A DNA stretch of 64,000 bases from Pseudoxanthomonas indica (GCF_900167565.1 NZ_FUZV01000002.1:1302001-1366000); one strand, 5' to 3'. Positions 34,342 to 45,632 are shown, numbered from the stretch's first letter. Numbers and translations: made by a program. The notes: generated from the letters alone by a model not told the origin.

Positions 34342-34802
34342 GATGTCTCTCCGGCCTCTTCGGCCGCAGCAGCCGTCGCCGCCAGGCGCGAACGACGCGC
34401 GCCCACGTCATCCATCTCGCGCTGGATGCGGCGCTCCACCACCTGGGCTTCCTGCACCCGGTAGCTGGCGGCCAGCTGTTCCAGCACCTTCTTGTCGCGC
34501 CCGGCCAGCAGCAGGCGATCGCGTTCGATGCCCACGCTGGCGCGGCTGCGGTCCACGGTCTGAGCCTGTTGCTTGACCGCGCTGTCCAGGCGATCCAGGA
34601 ACGCGCGGCGGTTGGCCAGCTGCGCCGGACTGGTCGCGGCCATCTGGCTCTGCGCGTATTCCTCGGCGTACTTGCGCAGTTCTTCCAGGCGCGATTCCTG
34701 CGTGTCCAGCGTGCGCTGGCGCTCGGCCAGGTCACGCGCCACGGCGTCTTCCTTCTCCTGGGCGCGGCGCAACAGCGGATCGAATCGGCGTGATTGCATC
34801 AT
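34338..34802 (-). CDS. fliJ: flagellar export chaperone FliJ
   Basis: 154 residues, almost wholly charged coiled coil (LLRRAQEKEDAVARDLAERQ ... RLEELRKYAEEYAQSQMA), as expected for the central stalk of the FliI hexamer. Three bp after fliI, 4-bp overlap with fliK. Confidence 0.92.
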   Translation of the reverse strand: MMQSRRFDPLLRRAQEKEDAVARDLAERQRTLDTQESRLEELRKYAEEYAQSQMAATSPAQLANRRAFLDRLDSAVKQQAQTVDRSRASVGIERDRLLLAGRDKKVLEQLAASYRVQEAQVVERRIQREMDDVGARRSRLAATAAAAEEAGETS

Positions 34803-34805
34803 GGC

Positions 34806-36188
34806 TTAGTGTTCCTTGCGGGCTTGCGCCGGTTGACCCACCAGATCTTCCAGGGCGTCACGGCTGTCGTGCAGATCGGAAGAACGGGCCACGTCCTGTC
34901 CGAGGAATTCCATGATCTCCGGCCAGCGCTCCAGGGCTTCGTCGACGGTGGCGTCGCTGCCGCGCTGGTAGGCGCCGATGGCGATCAGATCGCGGTTGCT
35001 GTTGTAGGCCGAGAGCAGCCGCTTGAGCTTGCGAATCCGATCGCGCCAGGTGTCATCGGCGATTTCGGTCACCACACGGCTGACCGAGGATTCGACGTCG
35101 ATGGCCGGGTACAGGCCGCTGTCGGCCACCCGACGCGAGAGCAGAATGTGGCCGTCGAGAATCGCGCGCGCGGCATCGGCAATCGGATCCTGCGGATCGT
35201 CGCCTTCGGTCAGCACGGTGTAGAAGGCGGTAATCGAACCGCGCCCGGCCGAACCATTGCCGGCGCGTTCCACCAGCGCCGGCAGACGGGCGAACACCGA
35301 CGGCGGATAACCGCGGGTGGTCGGCGGCTCGCCGACGGACAGGCCAATCTCGCGCTGCGCCTGGGCGAAGCGGGTCAGCGAATCCATCAGCAACAAGACG
35401 TTCAAACCCTGGTCGCGGAACCACTCGGCAATCGCCGTGGCGCGATACGCGCCTTGCAGTCGCGCCAGCGGCGGGCGATCGGCGGGGCTGGCCACCACCA
35501 CGGCGCGCGCCAGGCCCACCGGGCCCAGCGTGCTTTCGACGAAGTCGCGCACTTCGCGACCACGTTCACCAATCAGCCCCACCACGATCACATCGGCCTC
35601 GGTATAGCGGGTCATCATGCCGAGCAGGGTGGATTTACCCACGCCCGAACCGGCGAACAGGCCCACACGCTGGCCGCGGCCAATCGGCAGCAGCGCATTG
35701 ATCGCGCGTACGCCCACGTCCAGCGGCTGGGTGATCGGTTCGCGCGAGAGCGGATTGATGGCCACGCCAGCCAGCGGCACGCTGGCTTCGGCGCGGATCG
35801 GCCCGCGCCCATCCAGCGGCACGCCGTCACTGTCGATCACGCGGCCCAGCAGGCCTTCGCCCACTTCCACGCCGCCGCGACGGCGCGAAGGCACCACGCG
35901 CGCATTGGGCAGCAGGCCATGCAGTTCGGCGCTGGGCATCAGGTAGGTACGTTCGCCGGAGAAGCCGACCACTTCCGCATCGACCCAACCGCCGTCAATC
36001 ACTTCGACCTTGCAGGTGGCGCCCATCGGCGCTTCGCAGCCGATCGCTTCCAGGGTCAGGCCGACCGCGCGGCGCAGGATGCCTTCGCGAATCAGCCCGT
36101 GGCTGCCCAGGTTCGGGCGGATGTTGGACAGGCGCGTGGCCAGGCGCACGTCGCGTGCGTTGATCCATTCCAGCGGTTGCGCACTCAT
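34806..36188 (-). CDS. fliI: flagellar export ATPase FliI
   Basis: 460 residues. Walker A GLFAGSGVGKSTLLGMM, VVGLIGERGREVRDFVE, Walker B VLLLMDSLTRFAQAQREI and the F1-beta-like pattern SAGRGSITAFYTVLTEGDD are complete. Forms the hexameric ATPase ring with FliH and FliJ. 4-bp overlap with fliH. Confidence 0.98.
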   Translation of the reverse strand: MSAQPLEWINARDVRLATRLSNIRPNLGSHGLIREGILRRAVGLTLEAIGCEAPMGATCKVEVIDGGWVDAEVVGFSGERTYLMPSAELHGLLPNARVVPSRRRGGVEVGEGLLGRVIDSDGVPLDGRGPIRAEASVPLAGVAINPLSREPITQPLDVGVRAINALLPIGRGQRVGLFAGSGVGKSTLLGMMTRYTEADVIVVGLIGERGREVRDFVESTLGPVGLARAVVVASPADRPPLARLQGAYRATAIAEWFRDQGLNVLLLMDSLTRFAQAQREIGLSVGEPPTTRGYPPSVFARLPALVERAGNGSAGRGSITAFYTVLTEGDDPQDPIADAARAILDGHILLSRRVADSGLYPAIDVESSVSRVVTEIADDTWRDRIRKLKRLLSAYNSNRDLIAIGAYQRGSDATVDEALERWPEIMEFLGQDVARSSDLHDSRDALEDLVGQPAQARKEH

Positions 36189-36796
36189 ACCGCGCCTCCA
36201 CGTTGCAGTACGTTTTCCAGCGCACCGCGCAGACGCGCTTCCAGGGTGCCGTCGATACGCACGCTCTCGGCGTGTACGCGCAGGTCGCCCCGGCTCAGGC
36301 TGGTGTCGCTGATCAGGCGGGTGGCGGGGAAGGTCACCAGCAAGGGCGTCAGCGCGGCGATGTCATCCGGATGCATGCGCAGTTCGACATCGCGATTGGT
36401 GCCGCCCACCGATTCCAGCGCGGCGGTGGCCAGATCCGCCAGCAGCGCCGGGTCGGATTCGTAGGCGCGGCCGACCAGGCTGCCGGCGATGCGCACGGCC
36501 AGTTCGCCCAGCGCGCCCACCACTTCGTTCTCCAGCCGATCCAGCGGGCGCGAGAAGTTGTCCAGGATGCCTTCCATCTGCGCGATCAATCGGCGCACTT
36601 CGGTCTGGCCCTGGCCGAAACCTTCGGCATGGCCTTCAGCGCGGCCGCGCTGCAGGCCTTCGTTGTAAGCGGCGTCTTCGATCGCCTGGATTTCTTCCAG
36701 GGTCGGTGGGCGCAGCACCGGCGCCGGTTCGGCTTCGACTTCGGCAGCCGCCACGTAATCCAGCGGCGGCGCCATCCAGCGCACCGGCGTGCTCAT
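36185..36796 (-). CDS. fliH: flagellar assembly protein FliH
   Basis: 203 residues. A short N-terminal part, a Gly-spaced helix with the FliH GxxxG-type pattern (GLQRGRAEGHAEGFGQGQTE), and a C-terminal domain (LAVRIAGSLVGRAYESDPAL) that binds and restrains FliI. 4-bp overlaps with fliG and fliI. Confidence 0.95.
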   Translation of the reverse strand: MSTPVRWMAPPLDYVAAAEVEAEPAPVLRPPTLEEIQAIEDAAYNEGLQRGRAEGHAEGFGQGQTEVRRLIAQMEGILDNFSRPLDRLENEVVGALGELAVRIAGSLVGRAYESDPALLADLATAALESVGGTNRDVELRMHPDDIAALTPLLVTFPATRLISDTSLSRGDLRVHAESVRIDGTLEARLRGALENVLQRGGAV

Positions 36797-37809
36797 ACCA
36801 GTTCCTCGCTATTGGCGCTGAGCGAGATGACGCCCTGGTCGGCCAGGCGGCGGACGATGGCGAGGATTTCCTTCTGCGCGCCCTCCACGTCGGACAGGCG
36901 CACCGGGCCGCGGGCTTCCATGTCTTCCAACAGGATCTGCGCGGCGCGCTGGGACATGTTGCGGGTGATCTTCTCGCGCACCTTGGCATCGGCACCGCGC
37001 AGCGCCAGGCCCAGGCGATCGTTGGGCACTTCGCGCAGCATGGCCTGCAGTTCGCGGTCGTCCAGGTCCACCAGGTTGTCGAACACGAACATCAGGTCCT
37101 GGATCTTGCCGCCCAGGTCGGCGTCGATCTGGTTGATCGCGCCCAGAATGGTCTGGTCCTGGCCTGAGTCCATGAAGTTCAGGATGTTGGCCGCCACCTT
37201 GATGCCGCCGATGGTGGAGGACTTGAGATTCTGGTTGCCGGCGAACTGGCGCTCCATGATCTCGTTGAGTTCGTTCAGCGCGTTCGGCGGGATGCCATCC
37301 AGCGTGGCGATGCGCAGCAACACGTCCGAGCGCGCACGCTCGGGCAGCATCTTCAGGGTTTCTGCCGCCTGGTCACCGTCCAGATGCGAGAGCACGATGG
37401 CGATGATCTGCGGATGTTCGTTGCGCACCAGATCGGCGATCGAGCGCGGGTCCATCCACTTCAGCGTGTCCAGGCCGGTGGTGTTGCGGCCCAGCAGGAT
37501 GCGATCGATCAGGCTGCCGGCCTTGTCTTCGCCCAGCGCCTGCACCAGCACCTTGCGCACGTAGTCGTCGGTGCCCATGCCGATGGAGGTCTGCTTGTCC
37601 AGCGCGTGGGTAAAGGTATCCATCACATGCACCACCTGCTCGCGGCTGACGCCGGAGATGGTGGCCATGGCGATGCCGAGCTTCTGCACTTCCTTGGCGT
37701 TCATGTGCTTGAGCACTTCGGCCGCGTCCTGCTCGCCCAGCGAGAGCAGCAGCACGGCGGCGCGTTGCACGCCGCTCAGGCCATCCTGGGGAGTGCTGTT
37801 GTTACTCAT
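36793..37809 (-). CDS. fliG: flagellar motor switch protein FliG
   Basis: 338 residues. N-terminal domain that inserts into the MS ring (GVQRAAVLLLSLGEQDAAEV), middle domain with EHPQ-type motif (VRNEHPQIIAIVLSHLD) and a C-terminal torque helix with alternating charges (LDDRELQAMLREVPNDRLGLALRGA) facing MotC. 8-bp overlap with fliF. Confidence 0.98.
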   Translation of the reverse strand: MSNNSTPQDGLSGVQRAAVLLLSLGEQDAAEVLKHMNAKEVQKLGIAMATISGVSREQVVHVMDTFTHALDKQTSIGMGTDDYVRKVLVQALGEDKAGSLIDRILLGRNTTGLDTLKWMDPRSIADLVRNEHPQIIAIVLSHLDGDQAAETLKMLPERARSDVLLRIATLDGIPPNALNELNEIMERQFAGNQNLKSSTIGGIKVAANILNFMDSGQDQTILGAINQIDADLGGKIQDLMFVFDNLVDLDDRELQAMLREVPNDRLGLALRGADAKVREKITRNMSQRAAQILLEDMEARGPVRLSDVEGAQKEILAIVRRLADQGVISLSANSEELV

Positions 37810-39475
37810 CGGTGGCCACCCAGTCCTTGACGACTTGCGCGACTTGCTTGGAATCGGTCTTCACCGCTTCGCGCGCATGGCGCAGGCGGTCTTCGTAGGC
37901 GTCGGAGGGCAGCGCACGCGGCGCATGCTGGAGTTCGGCGCGGTCCTGCTGCAGGGCGCTGATGATCTGGCCGTCTTCGTCGCCGTCTTCCACCAGCGAC
38001 ACGTCGATGGCTTCGTGCGTGGTCTTCTTGTTCTTCGGCGCGATGATCTGGCGCATCGCCGGGCGCAGCACGCCGAACAGCAACGCCAGCACCACCAGTG
38101 CACCCAGGCCGTAGCGGGCGATGTCGCGCACCATCGGGCTCTGCAGCCAGGGGTTGTCGAGCAGCGAGGTTTCTTCCACCGGCGCGGCTTCGCGCACGAA
38201 CGGCGCGTTCATCACCGACACCGAGTCGCCGCGGTTGCCGTCAAAGCCCACCGCTTCCTTCACCAGTGCTTCGATGCGGGTCAGGGTGGCGGCATCCAGC
38301 GGCACCATCGTGGTCTTGCCATTGGCGCCGGCACGCGGGATGTGATCCACCAGCACGGCGGCGGTAATGCGACGCACGCGACCGGCCGGCTGGCGGGTGT
38401 GCTGCAGGGTGCGATCCATCTCGAAGTTGCGGGTCGCGCTGCTGGCGGTTTCCACCGGCGCATTCGGGTTCGGGTTTGCGGCGGCGGCGGGGCCGGGCGG
38501 GGTGTTGCTGGTGGCGCCGGGCACGCCTTCCGGGCCGGCCGAGGCCACCGAGTTGGAGCTGACCTGCTCGCTGCGGATCTTGGCCGGATCGTTGTTGAAG
38601 GTTTCGCGCGCTTCCTCGACCACCGAGAAGTCCATGTCCACCGCCACTTCGGCGTTGACGCGGCCCGGGCCGGTGAGCGGTTCCAGCAGTTCCTTGACGC
38701 GCTGGTTGAGCGAGGCTTCCAGCTTGTGCACGCGCTCGAACTGCGCGGCATTGAGCGCGGCCTCGCTGTTGGGATCGCTGATGGTCAGCATGCGGCCGCT
38801 CTGATCGACCACGGTCACGCGCTCAGGCGCCAGATCCGGAATGCTCGAGGACACCAGGTGCACGATGGCATCGACCTGGTTGCGCTCCAGCATGGCGCCC
38901 GAGCGCAGTTCCAGCACCACCGAGGCGCTGGCGGCTTCGCGCTGGCGGGTAAAGGCGCTGGGCTTGGGAATGGCCAGGTGCACGCGCGCGTCGCGGACCG
39001 GACGCAGGGTGGTGATGGTGCGCACCAGCTCGGTTTCCAGCGCATGCTGGTAGCGCGCGTTCTCGACGAACTGGCTGACGCCGAAGCCGGGATCGCGCTC
39101 CATCAATTCAAAACCGATGCGGCCGCTCTCGCCCAGGCCGGCGCCGGCCAGTTTCAGGCGGGCGTCGTGCAGGTTTTCTTCCGGCACCGAGATGGCGCCG
39201 GTGCCCTGGTCGAGCTGGAAGGGGATCTGCGCCGCGCGCAGCATGTCGCTGGCTTCGGCCGTGGCCTTGGCGTCCAGGCCGGTGTAGAGCTGGGTGTACT
39301 GCGGCTTCTGCGACCAGAAGAACACCATCAGGCCCACCGCCACCGCGCCGGCGATCATCAGCAGCGTGCCCATCTGCTTGAACACCGGGATATCGCCCAT
39401 CTTGGTCAACGCTGCGCCCGCCTTCTCGGCAGTCAGCGATTCCTTGAGCGATTCCTTGGAGAGCGTCAGGGCCAT
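37802..39475 (-). CDS. fliF: flagellar MS-ring protein FliF
   Basis: 557 residues, two TM helices (about 32-50 and 445-465) around a large periplasmic part with ring-building motifs (VSQFVENARYQHALETELVR, VHLAIPKPSAF). The C-terminal cytosolic tail binds FliG. 31 bp after fliE. Confidence 0.98.
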   Translation of the reverse strand: MALTLSKESLKESLTAEKAGAALTKMGDIPVFKQMGTLLMIAGAVAVGLMVFFWSQKPQYTQLYTGLDAKATAEASDMLRAAQIPFQLDQGTGAISVPEENLHDARLKLAGAGLGESGRIGFELMERDPGFGVSQFVENARYQHALETELVRTITTLRPVRDARVHLAIPKPSAFTRQREAASASVVLELRSGAMLERNQVDAIVHLVSSSIPDLAPERVTVVDQSGRMLTISDPNSEAALNAAQFERVHKLEASLNQRVKELLEPLTGPGRVNAEVAVDMDFSVVEEARETFNNDPAKIRSEQVSSNSVASAGPEGVPGATSNTPPGPAAAANPNPNAPVETASSATRNFEMDRTLQHTRQPAGRVRRITAAVLVDHIPRAGANGKTTMVPLDAATLTRIEALVKEAVGFDGNRGDSVSVMNAPFVREAAPVEETSLLDNPWLQSPMVRDIARYGLGALVVLALLFGVLRPAMRQIIAPKNKKTTHEAIDVSLVEDGDEDGQIISALQQDRAELQHAPRALPSDAYEDRLRHAREAVKTDSKQVAQVVKDWVATDE

Positions 39476-39506
39476 GGGTCAAGAATTCCTTACAAGGGCC
39501 GGCTGT

Positions 39507-39875
39507 TTAGAGGGGCATGTTCATCACGTCCTGGTAAGCCTGGACGAGACGGTTGCGGACTTCGACGGTGGCGCGGAAGGCCACCTGCGACTGTTGCGAG
39601 GCGACCATCACGCGCGCCAGATCGGCGCGCGGGTCGCCCAATTCAAAGGCCTGCGCCAGGGCGCCGGCGTTCTTCTGGGCATCGTTGACGCCCTTCAGGG
39701 CGTTCTGCAGGGTGTCGCCGAAACTGGCCGCGCCGGTGGCGCCAGGCGCCTGCACGCCGGGCTGGCCAAACTGCACCGCGTTCGGGTTCTGCATCGGCTC
39801 CAGCGCACGCGGGCTGCCCAGTTGGTTCTGGTAGCTGCGTATCTGCGAGAGGATGGAGTTGACGGAATCGGTCAT
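39507..39875 (-). CDS. fliE: flagellar MS-ring/rod junction protein FliE
   Basis: 122 residues. The C-terminal conserved block (DPRADLARVMVASQQSQVAFRATVEVRNRLVQAYQDVMNM) links the MS ring to the rod. First gene of fliEFGHIJK with an RpoN promoter 38 bp upstream. Confidence 0.96.
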   Translation of the reverse strand: MTDSVNSILSQIRSYQNQLGSPRALEPMQNPNAVQFGQPGVQAPGATGAASFGDTLQNALKGVNDAQKNAGALAQAFELGDPRADLARVMVASQQSQVAFRATVEVRNRLVQAYQDVMNMPL

Positions 39876-39912
39876 GGGGCAGTGGCTCGGAAGAGTTCCT
39901 TGTCGCTACCTG

Positions 39913-39928
39913 TGCAAGATGCGTGCCG
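39913..39928 (-). promoter_or_regulatory. RpoN (sigma-54) promoter of fliEFGHIJK
   Basis: Minus strand CGGCACG-CATC-TTGCA, all conserved positions except the first base match TGGCACG-N4-TTGCA. It lies between fleQ and fliE. Confidence 0.9.
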
Positions 39929-39948
39929 TTCCGGTCAGCGGCCCCGGG

Positions 39949-41407
<1,459 letters not shown>

Positions 41408-41415
<8 letters not shown>

Positions 41416-41788
41416 GGCGGTTGTCTCGGAACTTTTCCAGGATGGGCAAGACTTCCTGGATGTAGGAAAGCTTGCTGACGAATTCATCGGCGCCGGCGCG
41501 ATTGGCGTGTTCGCGGTGTTCGGCATCATCGAAGTGGCTGGCGATGACGATGAAGGGGGGCTGGTCTTGCGTCTTGATCAGGCGGGTGGCTTGCAGGCCG
41601 CCCATTTCGGGCATCGCCAGGTCCATCAGGATCACGTCAGGACGCAGCGATTCGGAACGTTCGATGGCTTCCAGGCCGTTGTTGGCGCGGCCGACGATGT
41701 CGAGCCAGTCCAGCTTGCGCAGGTGGCGGATGGCCGCGTTGATGAAGCCTTCGTGGTCGTCCACCAGCAGTACGGTGATCTTGCTCAT
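41408..41788 (-). CDS. single-domain response regulator between rpoN and fleQ
   Basis: 126 residues from ATG 41788. Complete receiver: LLVDDHEG, phospho-acceptor Asp at 56 ([13 protein letters not shown]), Ser in place of the usual Thr (IVIASH), and Lys (FVSKLS). No output domain. Receiver sequence is NarL-like rather than CheY-like, so it may be a receiver shuttle for the NarL-type regulator nearby or a direct modulator of FleQ/RpoN. It overlaps fleQ by 8 bp and follows rpoN by 10 bp. Confidence 0.88.
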
Positions 41789-41798
41789 CCCTATGTCC

Positions 41799-43208
41799 TC
41801 AACCGGCCTTGGCCAAAGCGGACACGTTACCCCGGCGGCGGTCGCGGGCGGGAGCGATATCGAGCTGTTCCCGGTACTTCGCCACAGTTCTGCGTGCCAC
41901 ATGGATGCCCTGGCGGGCGAGCAGGCCGGCGATGGCCTCGTCGGCCAGCGGCTTGGCCATCGGCTCGCTCTCGATCAGCCGGCGCACCATCGCGCGCACG
42001 GCCGGGCCGGAGACGTTGGCGCCTTCCAGGCGTACCGCAAAGAAATGCTTCAACTCGAAGGTGCCACGCGGGGTCTGCATGTACTTGCCGGTGGTGATGC
42101 GCGAGATGGTGGATTCGTGCATGCCGATTTCGTCGGCGATTTCCTTCAGCGTCAACGGCGCCATGGCTTCGTCGCCGTGGGCCAGGAAACCGGCCTGGCG
42201 TTCGACAATCGCACGGGCGGTGCGGATCAGGGTGTCGTAGCGCATCGACAGACCGCGGGTCAGCCAACGGGCTTCCTGCAGCATCTCGCGCAGCTTGCGC
42301 GCACCTTCGCTCTGGTCGGCCTGTTCCAGCGCACGCTCGTGCATCGGCGACACCGACACGCGCGGGGTGGTGGCCGGGTTCAAGGCCACGCGCCAGGAGA
42401 AATCGGCGTGCCAGGCCACCACGTCGGGGATGACATAGCCGGTGGCGGCCGGCGCCAGCGTGTCGGCCGGGCGCGGCTGCAGCGACAGGATCAGGCGGAT
42501 GCCTTCGCGCACCTGCTCCACATCCAGATTCAGGCGCAGGGCCAGTGCTTGCTCGTCATGTGCGGCCAGCAGTTCCAGCGCTTCGGCCAGGATGCGCGCG
42601 GCAATCGCACGTGCCGGCACGCGGCCGGGCAGGGCGGTCAGTTGCACCTGCAGGCATTCGCGCAGATCGCGTGCGGCCATGCCGGTGCATTCGCCGTGCA
42701 GGATTTTTTGACGGATGCTTTCGGCATGCGTCTTGCTGATGGTGAAACGCTCGGCGGCGGCATCGGCCAGCACGGCGACGTCGTCGCTGAGGTAACCGGA
42801 ATCGTCGGTGTTTTCCAGCCAGAACGCGGCGATGGCCAGGGCGTCGCGGTCCATCTCCAGCGCCAGTGCGGTGAGTGCACGCACTTGCGGGTCGGAGGAT
42901 TCGCCGGCTTCGATATTGGCCATGCGATCGTCGTCGCCGTCCTGCCAGCTCGAACGGGCCACGTCCCACAGCGAGGACTCGGGCAGTTCGTCGAAGGCGG
43001 CGGTGTCGAGCGCGGCGTCGGCGGAGTCGCCGGCCAATTCGGCGGCGGGCGCTTCTTCGTCCAGTTCCAGCAGCGGATTGTTGTCGAGCGCGCGGCGGAC
43101 TTCCTGCTCCAGCTGCAGGCCATCCAGTTGCAGCAGGCGAATCGACTGCAGCAGTTGCGGCGTCAGGTGCAGCTGTTGGCCCAGCTGCGCGGTCATCCCC
43201 GTCTTCAT
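41799..43208 (-). CDS. rpoN: RNA polymerase sigma-54 factor (RpoN, flagellar copy)
   Basis: 469 residues. Region I is Gln/Leu-rich (AQLGQQLHLTPQLLQSIRLLQL), an acidic linker follows, then the core-binding region, helix-turn-helix (LTLKEIADEIGMHESTISRI) and the RpoN box ARRTVAKYREQL near the C-terminus. It should read the four -24/-12 promoters listed. Xanthomonads often carry two rpoN genes, the flagellar one beside fleQ; this fits that copy. Confidence 0.97.
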   Translation of the reverse strand: MKTGMTAQLGQQLHLTPQLLQSIRLLQLDGLQLEQEVRRALDNNPLLELDEEAPAAELAGDSADAALDTAAFDELPESSLWDVARSSWQDGDDDRMANIEAGESSDPQVRALTALALEMDRDALAIAAFWLENTDDSGYLSDDVAVLADAAAERFTISKTHAESIRQKILHGECTGMAARDLRECLQVQLTALPGRVPARAIAARILAEALELLAAHDEQALALRLNLDVEQVREGIRLILSLQPRPADTLAPAATGYVIPDVVAWHADFSWRVALNPATTPRVSVSPMHERALEQADQSEGARKLREMLQEARWLTRGLSMRYDTLIRTARAIVERQAGFLAHGDEAMAPLTLKEIADEIGMHESTISRITTGKYMQTPRGTFELKHFFAVRLEGANVSGPAVRAMVRRLIESEPMAKPLADEAIAGLLARQGIHVARRTVAKYREQLDIAPARDRRRGNVSALAKAG

Positions 43209-43470
43209 TTCGCTCTATCCCCGTGGCAGCGCCGGTAGTCCGTCGCCGTGGAGAAAGATTGCGCCGCCGGTGGCGGAAAAATAATCGGGGGGTTTCTGAT
43301 CTTTATCAGTACGTTCCCGACGCGGGTGTCGGGGTTTTACCTACAGCGCCGGACTTGCGTCGGGGAAAACGTCATCGGGCTGGCGCGGGAAAGCCAATGG
43401 CCACGGGGACTTGCGGGGAACAGGCCGCGGCTGCACAGCACCTTGCAAGGTGTAGGCCAATGGTGGGGTG

Positions 43471-44103
43471 TCAGACCAGGTCGTTCTGGTGGCGCGCGGC
43501 CAGCAGCAGCAGATCATTGGCGCGGCGGCAGCCCAGCGATTCCATCATCCGCGCGCGGTGGGTTTCCACGGTCTTGACGCTGATGCCCAGGTTGGCGGCG
43601 ATTTCCTTGCTGCTCATGCCGCCGCCCAGCTTGCGCAGGATCTGCAACTGGCGCGGCGAGAGCGCCTCGATGCCGGTGGGGCGCGAGGGATTGAGCAGCG
43701 GGGCGAGCATCTTGGAAGACACCTGCGGGCTCAGGAACACCTGGCCGGCGGCGGCGGCGCGCAACGCCAGTTCCAGTTCCATCGGCGCGGCTTCCTTGAC
43801 GATGAAGCCGGCGCAGCCGCGATCCAGCGCGCTGCGTACCTGGGTGGGATCGTTGTGCATGGACATGATCACCACCTTGGTCAGCGGCAGCATCTCCTTG
43901 AGCGGCTTGAGCAGATCCAGGCCGCTGCGGTCGGGCAGCGACAGGTCGAGCAGGATCAGGTCGGGGCGGTGGATGGCCGCCAGGTCAAGCGCCTGCTGCG
44001 CATCGGAGGCTTCGGCCACCACATCCACGTCGGCGACGGATTGCAGCAGTCGGCCGATGCCGGCACGAACCAGAGTGTGGTCATCAACAATCAAAACACG
44101 CAC
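43471..44103 (-). CDS. NarL/LuxR-type response regulator
   Basis: 210 residues. Receiver (LIVDDHTLVRAG, phospho-acceptor in LILLDLSLPDRSG, Lys in FIVKEAAP) and a LuxR helix-turn-helix (LSPRQLQILRKLGGGMSSKEIAANLGISVKTVETHRARM). No histidine kinase adjoins it. It lies between fliD-S-T-PilZ and rpoN-fleQ, so a role in flagellar or motility control is plausible. Confidence 0.93.
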   Translation of the reverse strand: MRVLIVDDHTLVRAGIGRLLQSVADVDVVAEASDAQQALDLAAIHRPDLILLDLSLPDRSGLDLLKPLKEMLPLTKVVIMSMHNDPTQVRSALDRGCAGFIVKEAAPMELELALRAAAAGQVFLSPQVSSKMLAPLLNPSRPTGIEALSPRQLQILRKLGGGMSSKEIAANLGISVKTVETHRARMMESLGCRRANDLLLLAARHQNDLV

Positions 44104-44321
44104 GGAGAACCAACAACTGCGGCGGGGGATGGGGAGACGATAACGGTCTGCCGGAATCCCGCCAATGTGAGTTTAGTGACGGAGACGTGAAAGTGGGATG
44201 CCAATCACAAATAACGTTTTCGCGTGCCGGAAATCTGGCGACTGACGCACAACCAGCACGTGCACGAAGTCGCCAGTACGCCGCAGCATGGCAAAGCCGG
44301 CAAAGCGTAATGCGCGAAGAC

Positions 44322-44906
44322 TCAGCCTTGTCGGGCTTGCCGGGCTTCGGCGATCTGCTTGCGGTGCAGGCGGAACAGGTGGCGATCCAGCGCTTCGGCC
44401 AGGCCCGGACTCAGCGGTGCGAAGCGCAGCCAAAGATGATGCTGGCCGTCGGTGGTGGCGAGTTCGCCGATCACGCGGGCGGGAAGTTCCAGGTGATCGC
44501 TGAGCCAGCTGGCCGGCTCGATCAAGGCCACGCCGGCATCGCCCAGATGGCTGTTCCAGGCTTGCATGCTGTCGATGCGCAGGCCGTTGTGCGACCAGCG
44601 CACGGCGCGCAGGGGCAGGGCATCGGCCTGTTGCCGGGCCAGGCGGCCGATCAGGTTGAGCATCAGATCGACTTTGGCTTCCAGGCGCTGGAAGGCCTGC
44701 GGCAATTCATTGCGTTCGTCGCCCTCGTCGCTGCTGCGGGCGTCTTCGGCGGTGGCGATGGAGCGCAGCAGCGCTTCACCGGCCTGCGGCGGCAACTGCC
44801 GATCGCCGCCGCGCCAACCGGCCGGCAGCCAGGCCTCGCAGGTCAGCACATCGGCAAACAGTTCGGCTTCGGCGGGGTGATCCAGAACCGGCACTTGCGC
44901 GACCAT
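44322..44906 (-). CDS. atypical PilZ-like protein of the fliD operon
   Basis: 194 residues. The N-terminal half is mixed helix; the C-terminal half has a beta-rich pattern with RAVRWSHNGLRI, which resembles the PilZ DxSxxG strand but lacks the leading Asp/Asn and a clear RxxxR pair. That fits an atypical PilZ domain that may not bind cyclic di-GMP itself. Start is 3 bp after the fliT-like gene, so it is co-transcribed with fliD-fliS-fliT. Xanthomonads have several atypical PilZ proteins tied to motility; assignment is by pattern and context. Confidence 0.6.
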   Translation of the reverse strand: MVAQVPVLDHPAEAELFADVLTCEAWLPAGWRGGDRQLPPQAGEALLRSIATAEDARSSDEGDERNELPQAFQRLEAKVDLMLNLIGRLARQQADALPLRAVRWSHNGLRIDSMQAWNSHLGDAGVALIEPASWLSDHLELPARVIGELATTDGQHHLWLRFAPLSPGLAEALDRHLFRLHRKQIAEARQARQG

Positions 44907-44909
44907 GCT

Positions 44910-45212
44910 TCAACCCCCCGAGGTGGCCAGATAGGCGCGGGCCGCGTGGCCGGCCTGTTGGGTGGAACGCATCTGCCGGGCCGCCTCATCGCGGGCGTCG
45001 CGCAGGCGATCCTGCAACTGCAATTGTGCATACAGCAAGTTGCCCAGCGCATCGGCGCCGGCATCGCGGCCGACCGCGGCGTGCATGAAATCGCGCACGT
45101 CGCGATCATGCTGGTTCAACAGCACCTGCACCGACTCCAGTTCGCCGTTCTGCAGCTGCGCGTGCATGGTCTGCAACTGCGCGAACAGATCATCCAGGGC
45201 GACCGGCGGCAT
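44910..45212 (-). CDS. FliT-like flagellar chaperone
   Basis: 100 residues, wholly helical, with a FliT-like core (LNQHDRDVRDFMHAAVG). Position directly after fliS (3 bp) and before the PilZ-like gene supports a FliT role: holding FliD and other substrates for export. Similarity in small helical chaperones is weak, so context carries most of the weight. Confidence 0.7.
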   Translation of the reverse strand: MPPVALDDLFAQLQTMHAQLQNGELESVQVLLNQHDRDVRDFMHAAVGRDAGADALGNLLYAQLQLQDRLRDARDEAARQMRSTQQAGHAARAYLATSGG

Positions 45213-45215
45213 CGA

Positions 45216-45632
45216 TCAGGCTCCGTGGGCCATGGCGGGGCGCTGGCGCTGTTCGGACGGAATGGCGTTCCAGGCCGATTCGATCTCGCCCAGCAATTCC
45301 AGCGATTCGCGCAGGGCCGAGGCATCGTTGTGCAGGTTGGCCTCGGTCAAGCGGCCCTGCAGGTAGTCGTAAAGCGCCGACAGACTGCCGGCGATTTCGC
45401 CGCCGGCCTCATGATCCAGCGAGCCGTTGAGGTGGCCGATGATCGCGCAGACTTCGCCGATGGCCTTGCCCTTGCGGGCCAGGTCGCCGTGCTCCATGCA
45501 CGCCTCGGCCAGGCGGATGCGTTCGCACGCACCGGCCAGCAGCAAGGCGACGAGACGATGCGGGTCCGCTTCCATCACGGCACTGCTGATGCCGGTGTTG
45601 CGGTACTGCGCGGCGTAAGACTGGGCTGACAT
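45216..45632 (-). CDS. fliS: flagellin export chaperone FliS
   Basis: 138 residues. Opens YAAQYRNTGISSAVMEADPHRLVALLLAGACERI, the FliS hallmark, followed by a four-helix bundle. It holds flagellin C-termini and delivers them to FlhA. 49 bp after fliD. Confidence 0.95.
   Translation of the reverse strand: MSAQSYAAQYRNTGISSAVMEADPHRLVALLLAGACERIRLAEACMEHGDLARKGKAIGEVCAIIGHLNGSLDHEAGGEIAGSLSALYDYLQGRLTEANLHNDASALRESLELLGEIESAWNAIPSEQRQRPAMAHGA

Noticed and set aside
44104..44321. FliA or RpoN promoter for the NarL-type regulator
   Set aside because: TAAA and TGGCA-like pieces occur but without a matching second half at correct spacing.
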